Below, in pieces: positions 24,490-38,212 of a stretch of 64,000 nucleotides of DNA (its first letter is position 1; every line of letters starts with the position of its first letter). A model generated the notes under the pieces. It was not told the origin of the DNA, did no database searches, and saw nothing but the letters and a program-made list of their open reading frames with translations. The stretch is taken from positions 1,932,038 through 1,996,037 of the forward strand of contig OY848923.1 in the NCBI GenBank assembly GCA_963693285.1. The letters run 5' to 3'. Origin of the DNA: Xestospongia muta (taxonomy: Eukaryota > Porifera > Demospongiae > Haplosclerida > Petrosiidae). Both the position numbers and the translations under genes were made by a program.

Positions 24490-26106
24490 TTTATCATTGA
24501 TATTGAGAAATGGTCTGAAACTATATGACCCTAAATTATGAATCCATTGTTGTCATAAGTCAACATTGTTCATTTTTAATATGTTACTTCTATTAGTAAT
24601 TCTTGTCTTAACATTATGTGTATAGCATTAGTGAAAACATCAACTATATGTGTGTGTGAGTATTCTGTTTATTTTTATGATGTATTATGACATCGTAATA
24701 ATTATTAACCCTCTTCATGTCATACAAGCTGTAAGTCCTATAGAAATTATAACTTATCCTTATCCTTGCTTCTACTAAATAGAGTTGTATTTTTGTTTGC
24801 TAGTTGTGGTTATTAGTGATATAATGATTATAAAAGATTTATGTTATTACAATCAAATCTCGATTAATAGCTACCATAGTTTCATCAATGCAATCTTAAT
24901 AATAAATAAATTGTCACTAATTACTTATAACCTCATACATGTAGAATATCAATGTATTTAGTCTATATAAGAATTGTACAAATGTAATCATGATAGAAGA
25001 GGATCCAGTTGTATAGTCTCGTACCAAAACAGAACACTTCTCAACAACAAACCTGTCTGGGACTGACACAAAACTAATACTTATTGTTAGGCATCACAAA
25101 AAAACAAGTTTGTGTTCAAGTTTGTTGTGTTTGTGTTAAGAATTATTACAACATCATAATGACATCATAAAAATAACGATGTTAGTTATGAATAAAGTTG
25201 TGTGTTATTAGATTGTATTGACATAAACAATCATTAAAACCATTACACTGTATCAATGAGGTAATAAATATAATATCACTAAATGACTTCAACATGTTTG
25301 TGTTAATGTTTGACACAACAAATTATGATCCTTACTCCAACATGACAAAATGTTACCAGTATTCGTTAAGAAATCTGAGTTAAATTTTTACAGTCCTTCC
25401 CAGTATCAATTAAATATAATACTATATATTATAATGCATTAATAGTATAATAGTAAACTATGCACTAAAAATAATACAATGATTTTAAGTTTCTGTAAGC
25501 CAATCTTTGCGTGATTTTATTAAGCAATAATGAATATGTGTATATGTTATATTTAATACTTTTGCATTTACATCTCTGAGTAAAATTCTAACTACCTTTT
25601 ATTGTCAACTTTATGAATTATACATTGTCTCCTTAATTTAAATATAATCATGTTAATACATTTTATTAGCAACTCTTAATGAGCCATTAAAGACTTACAA
25701 ATATCAATCACTGAACACTTACAGGTGTAGTTAATAATAACAAAATATGTACACGTGTTTATTTGGTAGCTTTAAAATAGTTAATTATCTTTATCAGTAT
25801 TGCTTTCTTAGATCCTTATAGTCAGTTCTATAGTGACATATGATTTCTAAGTCACTCTTGTGCTCAGTATGTCATAAATAGTTATATCTGTATATTCATA
25901 TATAGCGCTCACTGTAAAATGATTGTTTAATTTAACCAATATATGTTTATACAGGTTGCATTTAGTAACGTATAAACTTACATAACTTAATTAAAGTAAG
26001 CATATTACTGTTAGTAGATGTGTTAGTTATATTCAATATATTATAATAAAATTTTTATTAGTGCTTTGTATTGATGTATGCAAAACAAATAATAATAAAA
26101 TAAATA

Positions 26107-26112
<6 letters not shown>

Positions 26113-26147
<35 letters not shown>
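26113..26147. repeat. TA dinucleotide repeat
   Basis: A pure TA run of about 35 nt abuts the hAT-like element and may include its target duplication. Confidence 0.9.
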
Positions 26148-26150
<3 letters not shown>

Positions 26151-26671
26151 TGTTGTAATTGTTTAACAATAACAAAACTATAACTAAAATTAGTTAGAAA
26201 TCATTAACAAACAAAAATTAAAACAAAAATTGCAGCTTTATACTAGTAAAATAAGAAAAAATTATTAACACGTTTATGTGTAAACAAAGGTACATAGACC
26301 TATTGAATGGTCAAAGAACTTTTACAATACCACAAGTCATCACCTGACTTGACTGTTTATATGAGGATTTATTTGTTTCATTCAAAAGGAGAAGAACATT
26401 ATAAAGGTAAAAGAGTCAGCTTTGGCAAAGTCAAAAAGGTCCCAATGTAATTTTACTTAAACATTTGACATTGTACATTTGGCACTTAAATGTTATCCTT
26501 TAAAATAGACTCATCAATAACAATAACAAAAATTTGATTCACTAACAATAACTAAAGGAAATACTCACATCAATTTTGTGAACAATCAATAACAAAAACT
26601 AAAATTCAAACAAATTTTGTACAATAACAATAACAGTAACTAAATACAAATTCAATATTTGTATAACACTA
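26148..26671. mobile_element. Non-autonomous hAT-like element
   Basis: It begins TAGTGTTGTAA and ends with the near-complement (TTGTATAACACTA). These termini resemble hAT-type CAGTGTTG-like ends. It is flanked by ATATATAT on both sides, which fits an 8-bp target duplication but cannot be distinguished from the TA repeat. The interior is rich in AACAATAACAAAAAC-type sequence and carries no transposase. Confidence 0.5.
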
Positions 26672-27388
26672 ATATATATATATAGTTCTAACCATTAGCT
26701 ACATTAGCTACATAAACAGTCAATTTCATGGTATATAATCAAATTATGTTTACTATTTCTATCAAAAACATTTCCTACAGGCAGCCTGTATAACCATGTA
26801 TTACATGTATACATTATTAGTTAAATCAACCAAAATAAAATGATAGCAGCTGTAAAGTTATATTATTTAAGTACAGACATAGTTTGTTTAGTTTGTTCAG
26901 CTTAATAATGATAACAATAGTAATTGTATATTATGTATTATTAGAGTTTATAGTTTATATAACAGATGTTAAGATCATTAGTTAGAACAACAATAGTAAT
27001 ATAAGTTAATTATGACAATGTTTTTTCTACAAATGTGTAATAACTATTGTTATAGTCATAACTGTAACATCTGTTAGTGCTGTTTAAATAACTCTTGCTC
27101 ATCTGGCTTTAAGTAAGGTTTCATTACACTTGAAATGAGCTACCAGTATATAGTATCTTTAAAAAATTAGTGAGCATGATAGTGTCTGATATAGCACATC
27201 ATTATGTAATATCATTTATAACCTGATAAAAGTAAATATAACCTTATATGAGTAAATAAACATACAATGTAAATAAACAACATGAAATCCGTACTTAACC
27301 TAACTACTCAACATATTATACTGTACTAAATAAACAACTTTTAGTAAATTACAGGCAGTTATTACTTGCAATAAAGACCCTTGCTACT

Positions 27389-27394
27389 TATAAA
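27389..27394 (+). promoter_or_regulatory. TATA box of gene 3
   Basis: TATAAA is 47 nt upstream of the ATG at 27441, in the family's conserved promoter block. Confidence 0.6.
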
Positions 27395-27440
27395 GGGACA
27401 AATACATCTACTTGCTACTTGTGCAGTAACTGTAATCATC

Positions 27441-30400
27441 ATGATCAGAGTTATTGTCATTTTGATGTTACTGAATTGTTACTGCAATGCTATTGTGGAC
27501 ATTGACAAAAGAACCAGAGGTAATAATGACACTTAATAAATATACTTTATATATTAAATATTTCCTAGGTATTCCTATGGATGTCTCACATGAAGGGAAT
27601 TTCTTTTGTTTTGCCTTCATAAGAAACAAAGCAAGCACTGAATCCGGTGGTGAAGAAGCTCCAAGAAATCTAGGAATCTTTATAACCACACAAAGCTCAA
27701 ATCCAGTTGGTTATCGAATTCGATCTGGTAGTACTGGCTATGAAAGGACTGGTACAGTCACAGCTGGAACAATTGTAAAGGAACAATATATGACACCAAA
27801 TGTACAAGAAGTGAATGCAACAACAACTACAGCTGGTATAATTGTGGAAACAATTAATTCAAGTCAAACAATTCAAGTGATGGGATTTAGTGATTCTTTT
27901 GGTTCTGGTGATGGTTTTCTAGCTGTTCCAATAATACAATATAGATCAAATTTTACATATGGTTATACTAGTCTAACTGCATCAGCACGAAGTTGTAACA
28001 GCATGGTAGCTGTAGTTACTTGTGGTGACATAGCAGTGGATGATATTACATATTCAACTGAAAATAAAGCTACCTTTTTTGTAATCAGTCCTTATGTAAA
28101 AAGTGGATTTGCAAATCCTGCAAGTGGAGATTTTTTTTCAGGAACAATGACTGAATATAACACTCTAGGTTTACGAAGAGCAGTCCAATATGATTTTACA
28201 GGTTTTCGAGCTAGTTCTAATCAACCAATTGGTTTCATGACTGGACATGAATGTGCAGAAATACAACTAGGTGAAGATACTTGTGACCATATTATTGAAC
28301 AAATACCTCCATCTTATACATGGGGCTATAATTTTTTTGTAGCTCCATTTGACGAAAGAACAGGTTATGTATTTAAGGTCTGGCCAAGATATGAAGGTAC
28401 TTCTTTCACAGTGTATTGCTCTGATGGAACAAACTCTAACATCTCAAACTTTCAATTTAATGAAATCAATGTAGACAACAGGGAAAGGTTTGAACTAAAC
28501 AGTCAATCTTATTGTTGTATCCAGTCTGATCGACCATTACTTGTTATGCAGTATGGTTTTTCACATGCACATGATAATAACATTCAATTTGGTGATCCTA
28601 ATATGGTTTTAGTATCTCCTATCACCCAGTATTTGAACCACCATGTTTTTACTACTAATGTCAGTATGTATGCTAGGGAAAATGATGATTTCACATCTCA
28701 CTATATATCAGTGACAGTGTTAACAAGGTACTTTGTTCCTAATGCCATATTACTAGATGGTAAACCATTAGAACCTAATGTTATTAAGTGGAGTATTATT
28801 AACTGTAGTCAAAATGATCCATGTGGTTATGGTATTAGTAAGAGAGTTAACATTGGTACTCATACAGTTCAACATACAAACCCTAATGCTTCCATTAATG
28901 TTATTGTATATGGTTGGAGAATTGAAAAAGGATATGCCTATCCAGCTGGATATGGTATGAATCCTATAGGAGGTGAGTAGTATGTAAACATTTAACCTTC
29001 TCTATACTCTTTCAACACACAGAAACATTCTACACACTTGTTGCACTTAATGAATCATCACTAGAAAGTAGTCGAAGACCAATGATTGTTCGAGTATATC
29101 GATCAGGAGATGTCAGTCAATCATCAAGTGTAAATTTAAGAACATTTACTACATGTAAGTTATGTTAAATGTTATAGTGGATATTTGATTAACAGTGTTT
29201 TCTCTTCTTTCATATTTATCCTCAGCTGGACACAATGCAGCAACAAGTCAGTTTAAATAATAATATTGTATAATTAGTTTAAAGTAAAATCTAATTTGTT
29301 AAGAAATGATTAACCACATTTTCCTTTATATAAGTGACATTGTTTTAAAGAGATTGATAGAGTTATATAAAGTCAATATTATTCTACAGTTGGACCTAGT
29401 GGTGACCTCATATCACAAGCCCAGACAGTCTCCTTTGTATCTGATCAGACATTTGTAGATGCCTCATTTGTGTTCATGGATGATACTATACCTGAATCTG
29501 ATGAAACATTTGGTGTTGAACTTATTCCAAGGAATGATCTGACTTTTGGCATACCATCCAGTGTTATACTGACTATTATTGATGATGATGGTAAGAAATA
29601 GTTTATTATCTCCACATTATTGTTCTAAATGCATGTATATATTATAATCTTCTCAAATTCTATAACATTATATTTTAACATTATTTCAATATTAACTATA
29701 TTAAAATAATACAACAGTATATACCTGATATTATTTAAGTGATTTAGTTAGTTGATGAATATCCATAGTTGTTTCTGCCATGACATGTATTATTATGTAG
29801 GGATGATGCAATCCCTATCCCTACTATCTTGTTTGTATTGTTTATATTGGACTGATATTACCCATCCCCACAATTATTTCGGTTTTAGGAAATTTTAAAT
29901 TATTTGTTTACTTATTTTTTAAAATGAAAGTAATAGCCAATAGAGAAAACCATAGCATGCTGGAAGCCAATGAAGTTGCATGTTCAACTAGTTTTCTGTG
30001 ATGAAGAAGCAATAATTATTATTGACAAAATGACAACAGAAATGTGGCTGGGAACGTAAGTTCTGGACAATAAGGAGGTTCTCCAAAATGTTATAAGATG
30101 TAATGATACTTGATTCATTTCATCATAGCTAGGCTTACAGTCACTGGCTTGTCACTCATACAATAATGATCCTGGAACTTCTTTATGTTGAGCATCAAAG
30201 CAGAAAATAATCTATAGTTACTACCAGAAGCATGAAAACCTTAGTTTGTCTAACTAAGTCACAACGAAGGGATTATCAGAGAAAAAATTAATTGAAAGAT
30301 TTTGATCAATTTTAAGCGAAATATTTATAGTTTTCTGCCAATACGTTTAAGTGGACAATCTGGGCCATTCCTGCATAAATTCTGTGACCACATATTTAAT

Positions 30401-33400
30401 AGACAAAAATTGTAATATGCTTATAGCCATCTTATGATTGATTAAACTCTATGTAGGCAAGGTTACTGTAGATCACATGATATTCAGTATCAGACCATCT
30501 GCATGAGATAAAGATATCAAGGAATGATAATCTGTCTCTGTTTATTTTGAGATTCCATTCTTAAAGAGAACAAGCAACAGCCCTCACACACAGGATTAGC
30601 ATCATCCTTGAAAACATTTTTTTGTTTAACTAATGACATCTTAAACGGAATCTTCATTGATTTGACAATTAACTAAATAGACTCACTACACACTGTCATC
30701 AGTATATTTTAATAATGACAATGTGTGATGTTTATTAATCTTGTTCTTTATTATTTTTATTGTAAAGTACCACATATACAAATTGGTTAGATCAACCAAT
30801 GTATTTTTACAGCGATATCATTGTAACTCATTTCAATTGAATATTGAAATAAGTTGTTGTATTTTTAAAACATTAGTGTCAGATTTTTTGAATTACAATA
30901 CTTATTTATTAACTTGATCTAACAAGTAAATGTGTCAAAATAACACTATATAATAAGACTGAATAAATACGTAAACTCATGTAAAAATGGATTAGTTGAT
31001 CTAAAAAAATCCATGGTCATTTACATTTGCAAATAATAAAGAACAAGAGCATCACATGCTGTCAATACTTAAATATACATTATTTAGAACAATGAAAATT
31101 CTGTTTAGCATGTTATTAGTTAGATAAAATAAAAAAATGTTATAGAGTTGTCACTATGTAATCTGTTGTAGCTTTGGACAATATGGCCCATTTCTATGTA
31201 GGCTCTGATACCACATACTTAATATTTAATAGACGTAAATAATAATATACTTGTAGCTATCTTATAATTGATTAGACTCTGTGTAGACGAAGTTACTTTA
31301 GACTAAGTGTAATTTTCTGTGAAACTATTAAGATGATTTTTTTGTGAGATTGTTTTAAAATAGTAATTTGTATTATACTATGTATGATTTTTACTAACTT
31401 ATGAAATCTTGCTCCTTTGGTTTTAAGTTCAATAAATTCAATAGAAACCTTTATCACAGTATATAACCCACTATATTTATTGTCATATAATATCCCATTC
31501 AATCTACAGTATTATATTTCAGTGCTAAACTTGTTCCTTTATCAGTTAATGATAATTATAATTATTTTTTATGTCCATCTAGTACCTGCTCCTAATGTAA
31601 CAGTGGATCCTGAAGTTACTATTGTAATCTACAACTCTACATTTGATCTCACTTGTACTGTAATATCATTGACTGTACCTACTATTAACTGGTCATCATC
31701 AGCTATTGCTGGTCTTCCCTCTCAACCACCAATTACAAGTCATATAGCTACTCATACTAGTATATTAACATTGGAACAAGTCAATTTGAATAATACAGGA
31801 ACATATACTTGTACTACTGTCGATGAAGGAGGTAGAAGTACTGCAACAGCTAATATAACTATTGTTGGTAAGGAATGTGATAAAATAAAAATTATTATTG
31901 CTATATCATTGTATACCACTTTTGATGGTATCACTATGTTCTGGTTTAGATAAAAGCCTATAACAATGATACTAATACGGATTGTTTAGTGATGTGGGGA
32001 TTTGTGTTTTGTGTATTGATTCTACCTTTTTCTTTCCTTTTTGGCACTGTAATTTCTTCATCTTTCACTTTTAATTTTTCTTAAAAAGCAGTTCTATAAT
32101 TGTTTGGACCATGTGCTCTATATGTATATAACAATAATTTTGATACATTGTTATATATGACTTTTGAGAGCATTAGATGAAATAAAACCACATCCTTTAA
32201 CTTCCGATGTGTATAGCATCCAATGAGTTCATTAACCCTAACCATCAGTACTACAATGATTGGTATATCTGATAATTCTCAAAACTTCTCATCACCTTGC
32301 TTCTCTACCTATATTTCTAGCACTCTATAGTCTTTCCTCTGACACTGTTGCTAATTATCCAATCTTAGTAGATCTAGTCAATGTTTTACTGTTAAGTTAG
32401 TATCTTCCAAAACAATTTTAGTATGATTTTTCAATTATAATCTTGCTTATTACTAGATTTCATTTTTTGGTATGATCTATTCACATAGTATTGTTCATGA
32501 AAGTACTTAGATTTAATAGTAATAATATTACCTTTAAACTAGCTTCATATACTCAATAATAATAATATTAATAAGCAACAAATTCGTTGTCAATACTGAG
32601 CTGCAACTCGCAAGAAACTGCCATTTTTTGTGAACAATTTTTAGTTATGAAATTGTTGTGTAGCCTATTCCCAAGTAATGCTTTTCTGTAGTATTAAAAC
32701 CATATTGTGAAAACTCTACACATTTTATATGCTGGTCATAAACATCTTATTCAATAAAAATTATTATATTTCATTGCTAAACTTGTTCCTTTATCAATTA
32801 ATGATAATTACAATTGTATTAATTAAATTTATTTTGTCCATCCAGTGCCTGCTCCTGATATAACAGTGGGTCCTGAAAATGCTATTATAATCTACAACTC
32901 TACATTCAATCTCACTTGTACTGTAATATCATTGACAGTACCTACTATTAACTGGTCATCATTGGCTATTGCTAGTCTTCTCTCTCAACCATCAATTATA
33001 AGTCATATAACTACTCATACTAGTATATTAACATTGGAACAAGTCAAGTTGAAAAATACAGGAACATATACTTGTACTGCTATCAATGAAGGAGGTGGAA
33101 GTACTGCAACAACTAATATAACTATTTTTGGTAAGGAATATGATAAAGTAAAAATTATTATTGCTATATCATTGTATACCACTTTTGATGGTATCACTAT
33201 GTTCTGGTTTAGATAAAAGCCTATAACAATGATACTAATACGGATTGTTTAGTGATGTGGGGATTTGTGTTTTGTGTATTGATTCTACCTTTTTCTTTTC
33301 TTTTTGGCACTGTAATTTCTTCATCTTTCACTTTTAATTTTTCTTAAAAAGCAGTTCTATAATTGTTTGGACCATGTGCTCTATATGTATATAACAATAA

Positions 33401-34566
33401 TTTTAATACATTGTTATATATGACTTTTGAGAGCAATAGATGAAATAAAACCACATCCTTTAACTTCTGATGTGTATAGCATCCAATGAGTTTCATTAAC
33501 CCTAACCATCAGTACTACAATGATTGGTATATCTGATAATTCTCAAAACTTCTCATCACCTTGCTTCTCTACCTATATATATAGCACTCAATAGTCTTTC
33601 CTCTGACACTGTTGCTAATTATCCAATCTTAGTAGATCTAGTCAATGTTTTACTGTTAAGTTAGTATCTTTCAAAACAATTTTAGTATGATTTTTTCAAT
33701 TATAATCTTGCTTATTATTAGATTTCATTTTTGGTATGATCTATTCACATGGTATTGTTCATGAGAGTACTTAGATTTAATAGTAATAATATTACCTTTA
33801 AACTAGCTTCATATACTCAATAATAATAATATTATTATTATTATGAATAATAATAATAATAATGATAATAATAATAATAATAAGCAACAAATTCGTTGTC
33901 AATACTGAGCTGCAACTTGCAAGAAACTGCCATTTTTTGTGAACAATTTTGAGTTATGAAATTGTTGTGTAGCCTATTCCCAAATAATGCTTTTCTGTAG
34001 TATTAAAACCATATTGTGAAAACTCTACACATTTTATATGCTGGTCATAAACATTTCATATAATGAAAATTATTATATTTCATTGCTAAACTTGTTCCTT
34101 TATCAATTAATAGTAATTACAATTGTATTAATTAAATTTATTCTGTCCATCTAGTACCTCCTCCTAATGCAATATTAGATCCTAGAAATGCTATTGTAAT
34201 CTACAACTCTACATTTGATCTCACTTGTACTGTAATATCATTGACAGTACCTATTATTTCCTGGTCATCTTCAGATATTGCTGGTCTTCCCTCTCAACCA
34301 CTAATTACAAGTCATATAGCTACTCATACTAGTATATTAACATTGGAACAAGTCAAGTTGAATAATACAGGAACATATACTTGTACTGCTATCAATGAAG
34401 GAGGTACTAATACTGCAGCAGCTGATATAACTATTGTTGGTAAGGAATATGATAAACTAAAACTTATGAGGAATGATGTGATGTTTGGAAGTGATGTTTG
34501 GTATGTGTATATGATATGTTCTAGTAACATTCTCAGTGCTATAATATAGTCCTTGTACCTTGAGAC

Positions 34567-34603
<37 letters not shown>

Positions 34604-37600
34604 GCATTAAGATTTAATGTTATAATATTGTTTTCCAATTATGCATCCTTATACAATTCTCTTTATAATGGTGATTGGCCACTTTTAGTTTTGAGATGAG
34701 TAGATTAATGTTGTAAGTTTAATGTAGGATGTATAATATAGTAATAAAATAATGTATGTGTGTGTTGTAAATAGAGTGTAAGGAGTATATGTATTAGGTA
34801 TCAATTGTTGCTTGTATTTAAAGCTTGTGATCAAAATAAATTAACTAACCACTAAAGTAATGGAAAGTGTTTATTATGACCAGGAGACTTTTTTTTCATT
34901 TTTGATTTCCGTCTCTTTATATTTCAGCAATTGCCAAATTAAGAAATGTCTACATACCTTTTACACTCATCAACTCTTCATCAATATTCATTAGTTGGGA
35001 ACTTCCCCCTTTGGCTATCAATCCAGTTGGAAATAAACCAACTATTGAGAATTTTATAACATCTTATAGAGCCATTGGAGAACTTGTTGCAAAAACAAAA
35101 TCAGTTAATTCCAATCAGTTTAATATAACTATTAGTGGTCTGAAAGTAGATACTGAATATGAAGTTATTGTAGGAGTTAAGTACAAAGAACCCAGTTTCT
35201 CTGGAGAAAATATAACATTTCCAAGTATTAGAACAAGACCACAAAGTAAGTTATTAATTTAAAGAAAGTCTAAATTAATAAGCTATTATATGTTGTAGCT
35301 AGCACATATGGGCAGACACTTTTATTTTTATTTTTCAAAATTTAAATCTCTCTACACAGACAATTTTCCTAACAAAAATACAACTATTGATGATAACTCT
35401 ATTAATGACAGGCAAAATCCTCATGTGTTAGTCATGTGGAATAAACTTAAGGAAGAGGATGGTGCAGAATATTTACAATCTTATAGTGTTGTTGTCGCAA
35501 TTGAGGTGAGGGGATCAAATGGAAATGTACAAAAGAGACAAACTAATGAAAAAAGGAGAACTTTTAATGTGGATAAAACTAGAAACATGTTTCAATATAA
35601 TAACATTGAACCATTTATGTCATATACATTTCAAGTGAATGCAGAATTGTCGGTAAATGGAGAACAACAAATAGTACCTATAACACAACCAAATACTGTT
35701 GTATCAGCTGAAGCAGGTAAAATATTTGTATATATTAATACTGAGGATAATTGTAAATATAACATTAAAATATTTCTAATATTTTAAAGTTTTACATTGA
35801 GGATATTGAAACTATGACAATAACATTGAGTTGTTTTGCTTTTCTATAGTTCCTAGTACTCCTCATAATCTAAGAGCAACTGAAACCAACTTTACTATCA
35901 TTGAATTGAGTTGGGAAAGACCTAATCCTTCCAATGGAATTATTACCAATTACACAGTATGTAAACAATTATAGCATTTTTAAACATACATAGTTACACA
36001 CAAACATTATGAATATAGTACATTACAACGATTTATTTAGCTACATTGTTATTGTTTATTACTGCTCTTTTCTAGATATATTGGGGTGTTAGTGGTCAAC
36101 AACAGACAGTAACTGTGTTACCTTCTCAAATGTTATCATATCAATTTACTTCACTTACTGGAGATATGTCATATTCATTTTCTATTAGAGCAGCTACTAA
36201 AGGAGGAATAGGACAGTATGCTAACATAACAACCAGCACTCATGCTGGAGGTGAGAAACAGTAGAGTTATTGTTGTAATAAAATTGTTATAGACTAGATT
36301 AAACTCACATATTAATAAAATATATTTAGTTGTCTTTGTTATACTTGTGCCTGTTAGTTTAGATTTATCTATATTTAAAATCATAAAATTCACATTTTGT
36401 GTTTAATTTCTTAGTTGCTCCAGTACCTAGACCTGAAATTGTAGCAATTAGTGACAGTACAGATCAATTTAATATTATTATTGGTAATTTTTCAACTCAA
36501 TATGGACCACTAAGGTAAGATCCTTACTGCTTAGACTGGTTGGCACGCTTCTCACTAGTTCTTCTAGTCAACATTTTTCACTATAAACTTGTAATTTAAC
36601 TTCATTTGATGTTTTTTGGACAGATCTTTGAGTTACAATTGAAGTTCCAATAAATGATTTGAAACAGCTGTGTCTTTCCTTTTCAGTATTTACAAACTGA
36701 TTGTGGTTACTAACAACAATGAAGGTCCATTTCCTGATACAACTCTATATCCACACTCAGACAGTAGATGGAATTCACTGGGATACTATGTTACCAGCGT
36801 ATTTCATGCTAAGCATGATGATGTGACATATACTGTTGGTGATAGGGAAAGCCGACAATATCTTGGTGTAACTTATTATAATGCTCCACTGTCTACTGAT
36901 GTCAGTTATTGTGTGTTTATTCGTTTGTATTCAGCAGCTACTGACCCAGTAAGTTAAATAAAATAGATTAAATGTCTGAAATCGAATTAGAACTTCTTTG
37001 TAAAAAATTAATTGATATGATATGTTATTAATAGGAGCAGTCATATGGAGATAGTCCTTTAAGCCTATCATTTGGTAAGTATTCGCTCAGGGATGATACT
37101 CTCTATAAGTTTTCAACATCATAAAATTTTAGAAACTGTTTAAGATAATAAAAATCGGGTAATGATTTTTATCTAGTCTTCTAGTTATACCTTCATTATC
37201 TAACACCACAACACATTGTGTTTAGGACTTCATAAGATGAATATAATACATTATAATGTTTCAAGTATCTGAATCATTTTATAAAAGATAGGACAATGTT
37301 ACTTTGTTATGGAAATTTGGTGTGTTAAAGACTAAAATTGTATATATTCACAGACATTACATTAATCTTGCAGAGCATGCCATCCTAGTGCTCATACAAT
37401 GGATTACTAGGAGACTAGAAGTAAGGTATAGATTGTATGACCTCATCAAATTGTTAGTAAAATAGTTTTATATATAGATGGTTCATTTTATAATAAAGTA
37501 TAAACACTTTATGGTTTCAGATTTACTACTGATAAATGTTTTACTGATGTGTTTATTCTCTTAATAGTACTTTCATCTCAATCTGATTTGAATAATGGAC

Positions 37601-38212
37601 TGTATCTTGTAATTGGTATAGTAATAACAGCAGCTATTTGTTTATCTTGCAGTATATTGCTTATACTGATTATCATGATTGTATGTGTTAAGAATTATAA
37701 AAAGTGCAAATTAAATGCTGAGCTAAGATTACAGTAAGCTATAAAAATGTTTAGACTATTTTAAATTTATTATCCTATGCAGAAGAAAAACTGACATGGA
37801 CATTGTCATGGTAGTCAGTCCAAGTTATGTTGTAGTAGATAAGTCAACTAAATTGTTAGTTTACTATTATTAGTTATCATTAATTGTACTAATATACTCT
37901 ATTTATATTTAGTGATGAAGAGCCGTTGTATGAGACAGTAACAAGAGACAGAATATCTCGCACAAAATATGAAATTCCACTGTTAGTTGACTGCTAGTAG
38001 TTGTCAATAATGTAATTAATCATAATTATATCTATAGAAGTGAAGTCTCAACATATGACAATTTACTAGATGAAGAACATGACATACCTGTGGTCAATGC
38101 TGGAACACATGAATATGATATACCATTATTTGTTACCACTGATATACCAGTGATTTCATGTCCAGCTTATACTACAACAACATTCACTGAGACAGAAGTG
38201 AAGATAAACTAA
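27441..38212 (+). CDS. Gene 3: IgGFc-like/Calx-beta/3 Ig/4 FN3 membrane receptor
   Basis: Nineteen phase-consistent exons are predicted: 27441-27519, 27569-28972, 29023-29154, 29226-29246, 29390-29590, 31583-31867, 32846-33130, 34155-34439, 34928-35245, 35360-35716, 35850-35956, 36076-36250, 36415-36514, 36687-36948, 37035-37074, 37568-37733, 37783-37854, 37913-37981 and 38038-38212. They give 1510 residues. After the shared head and one Calx-beta domain, exon 5 joins the Ig exons (GAT GAT G|TA CCT). Three 95-residue Ig domains (613-897) have the usual Cys, Trp and YTC (LTCTVIS, WSS, NTGTYTC). FN3-like domains lie at about 898-1003, 1004-1122, 1123-1216 and 1217-1350; the last contains VTYYNAPLSTDVSYCVF, reminiscent of receptor phosphatase juxtamembrane FN3. 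A TM helix is at about 1362-1390. The tail has YETV, YEIP, YDNL and YDIP. The length of intron 5 (2 kb, with repeats) is the main uncertainty, and alternative isoforms are likely. Confidence 0.82.
30570..31180. mobile_element. Foldback element, copy B (gene 3 intron 5)
   Basis: Same family as 17275-17880. The left arm runs from AACAGCCCTCACACACAGG through TGTGTGATGTTTATTAATC. The right arm contains AATAATAAAGAACAAGAGC, a CATCACATG match and AATCTGTTGTAGC. The centre holds GGTTAGATCAACCAAT and its counterpart GATTAGTTGATC. Confidence 0.6.
31583..34439 (+). repeat. Tandem Ig-exon units in gene 3
   Basis: Three units of about 1.26-1.31 kb each consist of a 285-nt Ig exon plus its following intron. 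Introns 6 and 7 are nearly identical for about 900 nt, beginning at the donor and including CACTTTTGATGGTATCAC. Exon and intron were therefore duplicated together, and recently. Confidence 0.9.
33801..33884. repeat. AAT/ATT microsatellite
   Basis: A trinucleotide run lies in gene 3 intron 7. It is expanded relative to the same site in intron 6 (about 32555) and is matched at about 49080-49146 in gene 4. Confidence 0.85.
34571..34601. repeat. TA microsatellite
   Basis: A TA run lies in the intron after Ig exon 3 of gene 3. The corresponding site in gene 4 (about 49839-49884) is longer. Confidence 0.85.

Larger units (their letters stand above)
23990..27388. other. Non-coding region upstream of gene 3
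   Basis: This is a diverged copy of 1-2577 interrupted by insertions: about 24322-24489 (inverted repeat), about 25017-25195 (absent from the copy near 790) and 26148-26671 (hAT-like). A minus-strand open stretch at 24019-24381 has a plausible-looking core (MSDSSDNSCHIIVLINKNEF), but its counterpart near 30-200 is broken. I do not call it a gene. Confidence 0.55.

Noticed and set aside
26113..26147. Repeated short units considered as a CRISPR-like array
   Set aside because: Pure TA microsatellite; no spacers, and the window is clearly eukaryotic. The same applies to the other simple repeats.
31868..31953. Conserved extension after Ig exons if the intron is retained (GKECDKIKIIIAISL...)
   Set aside because: It is shared because the introns were duplicated with the exons; good donors are present and nothing shows use as a protein end.
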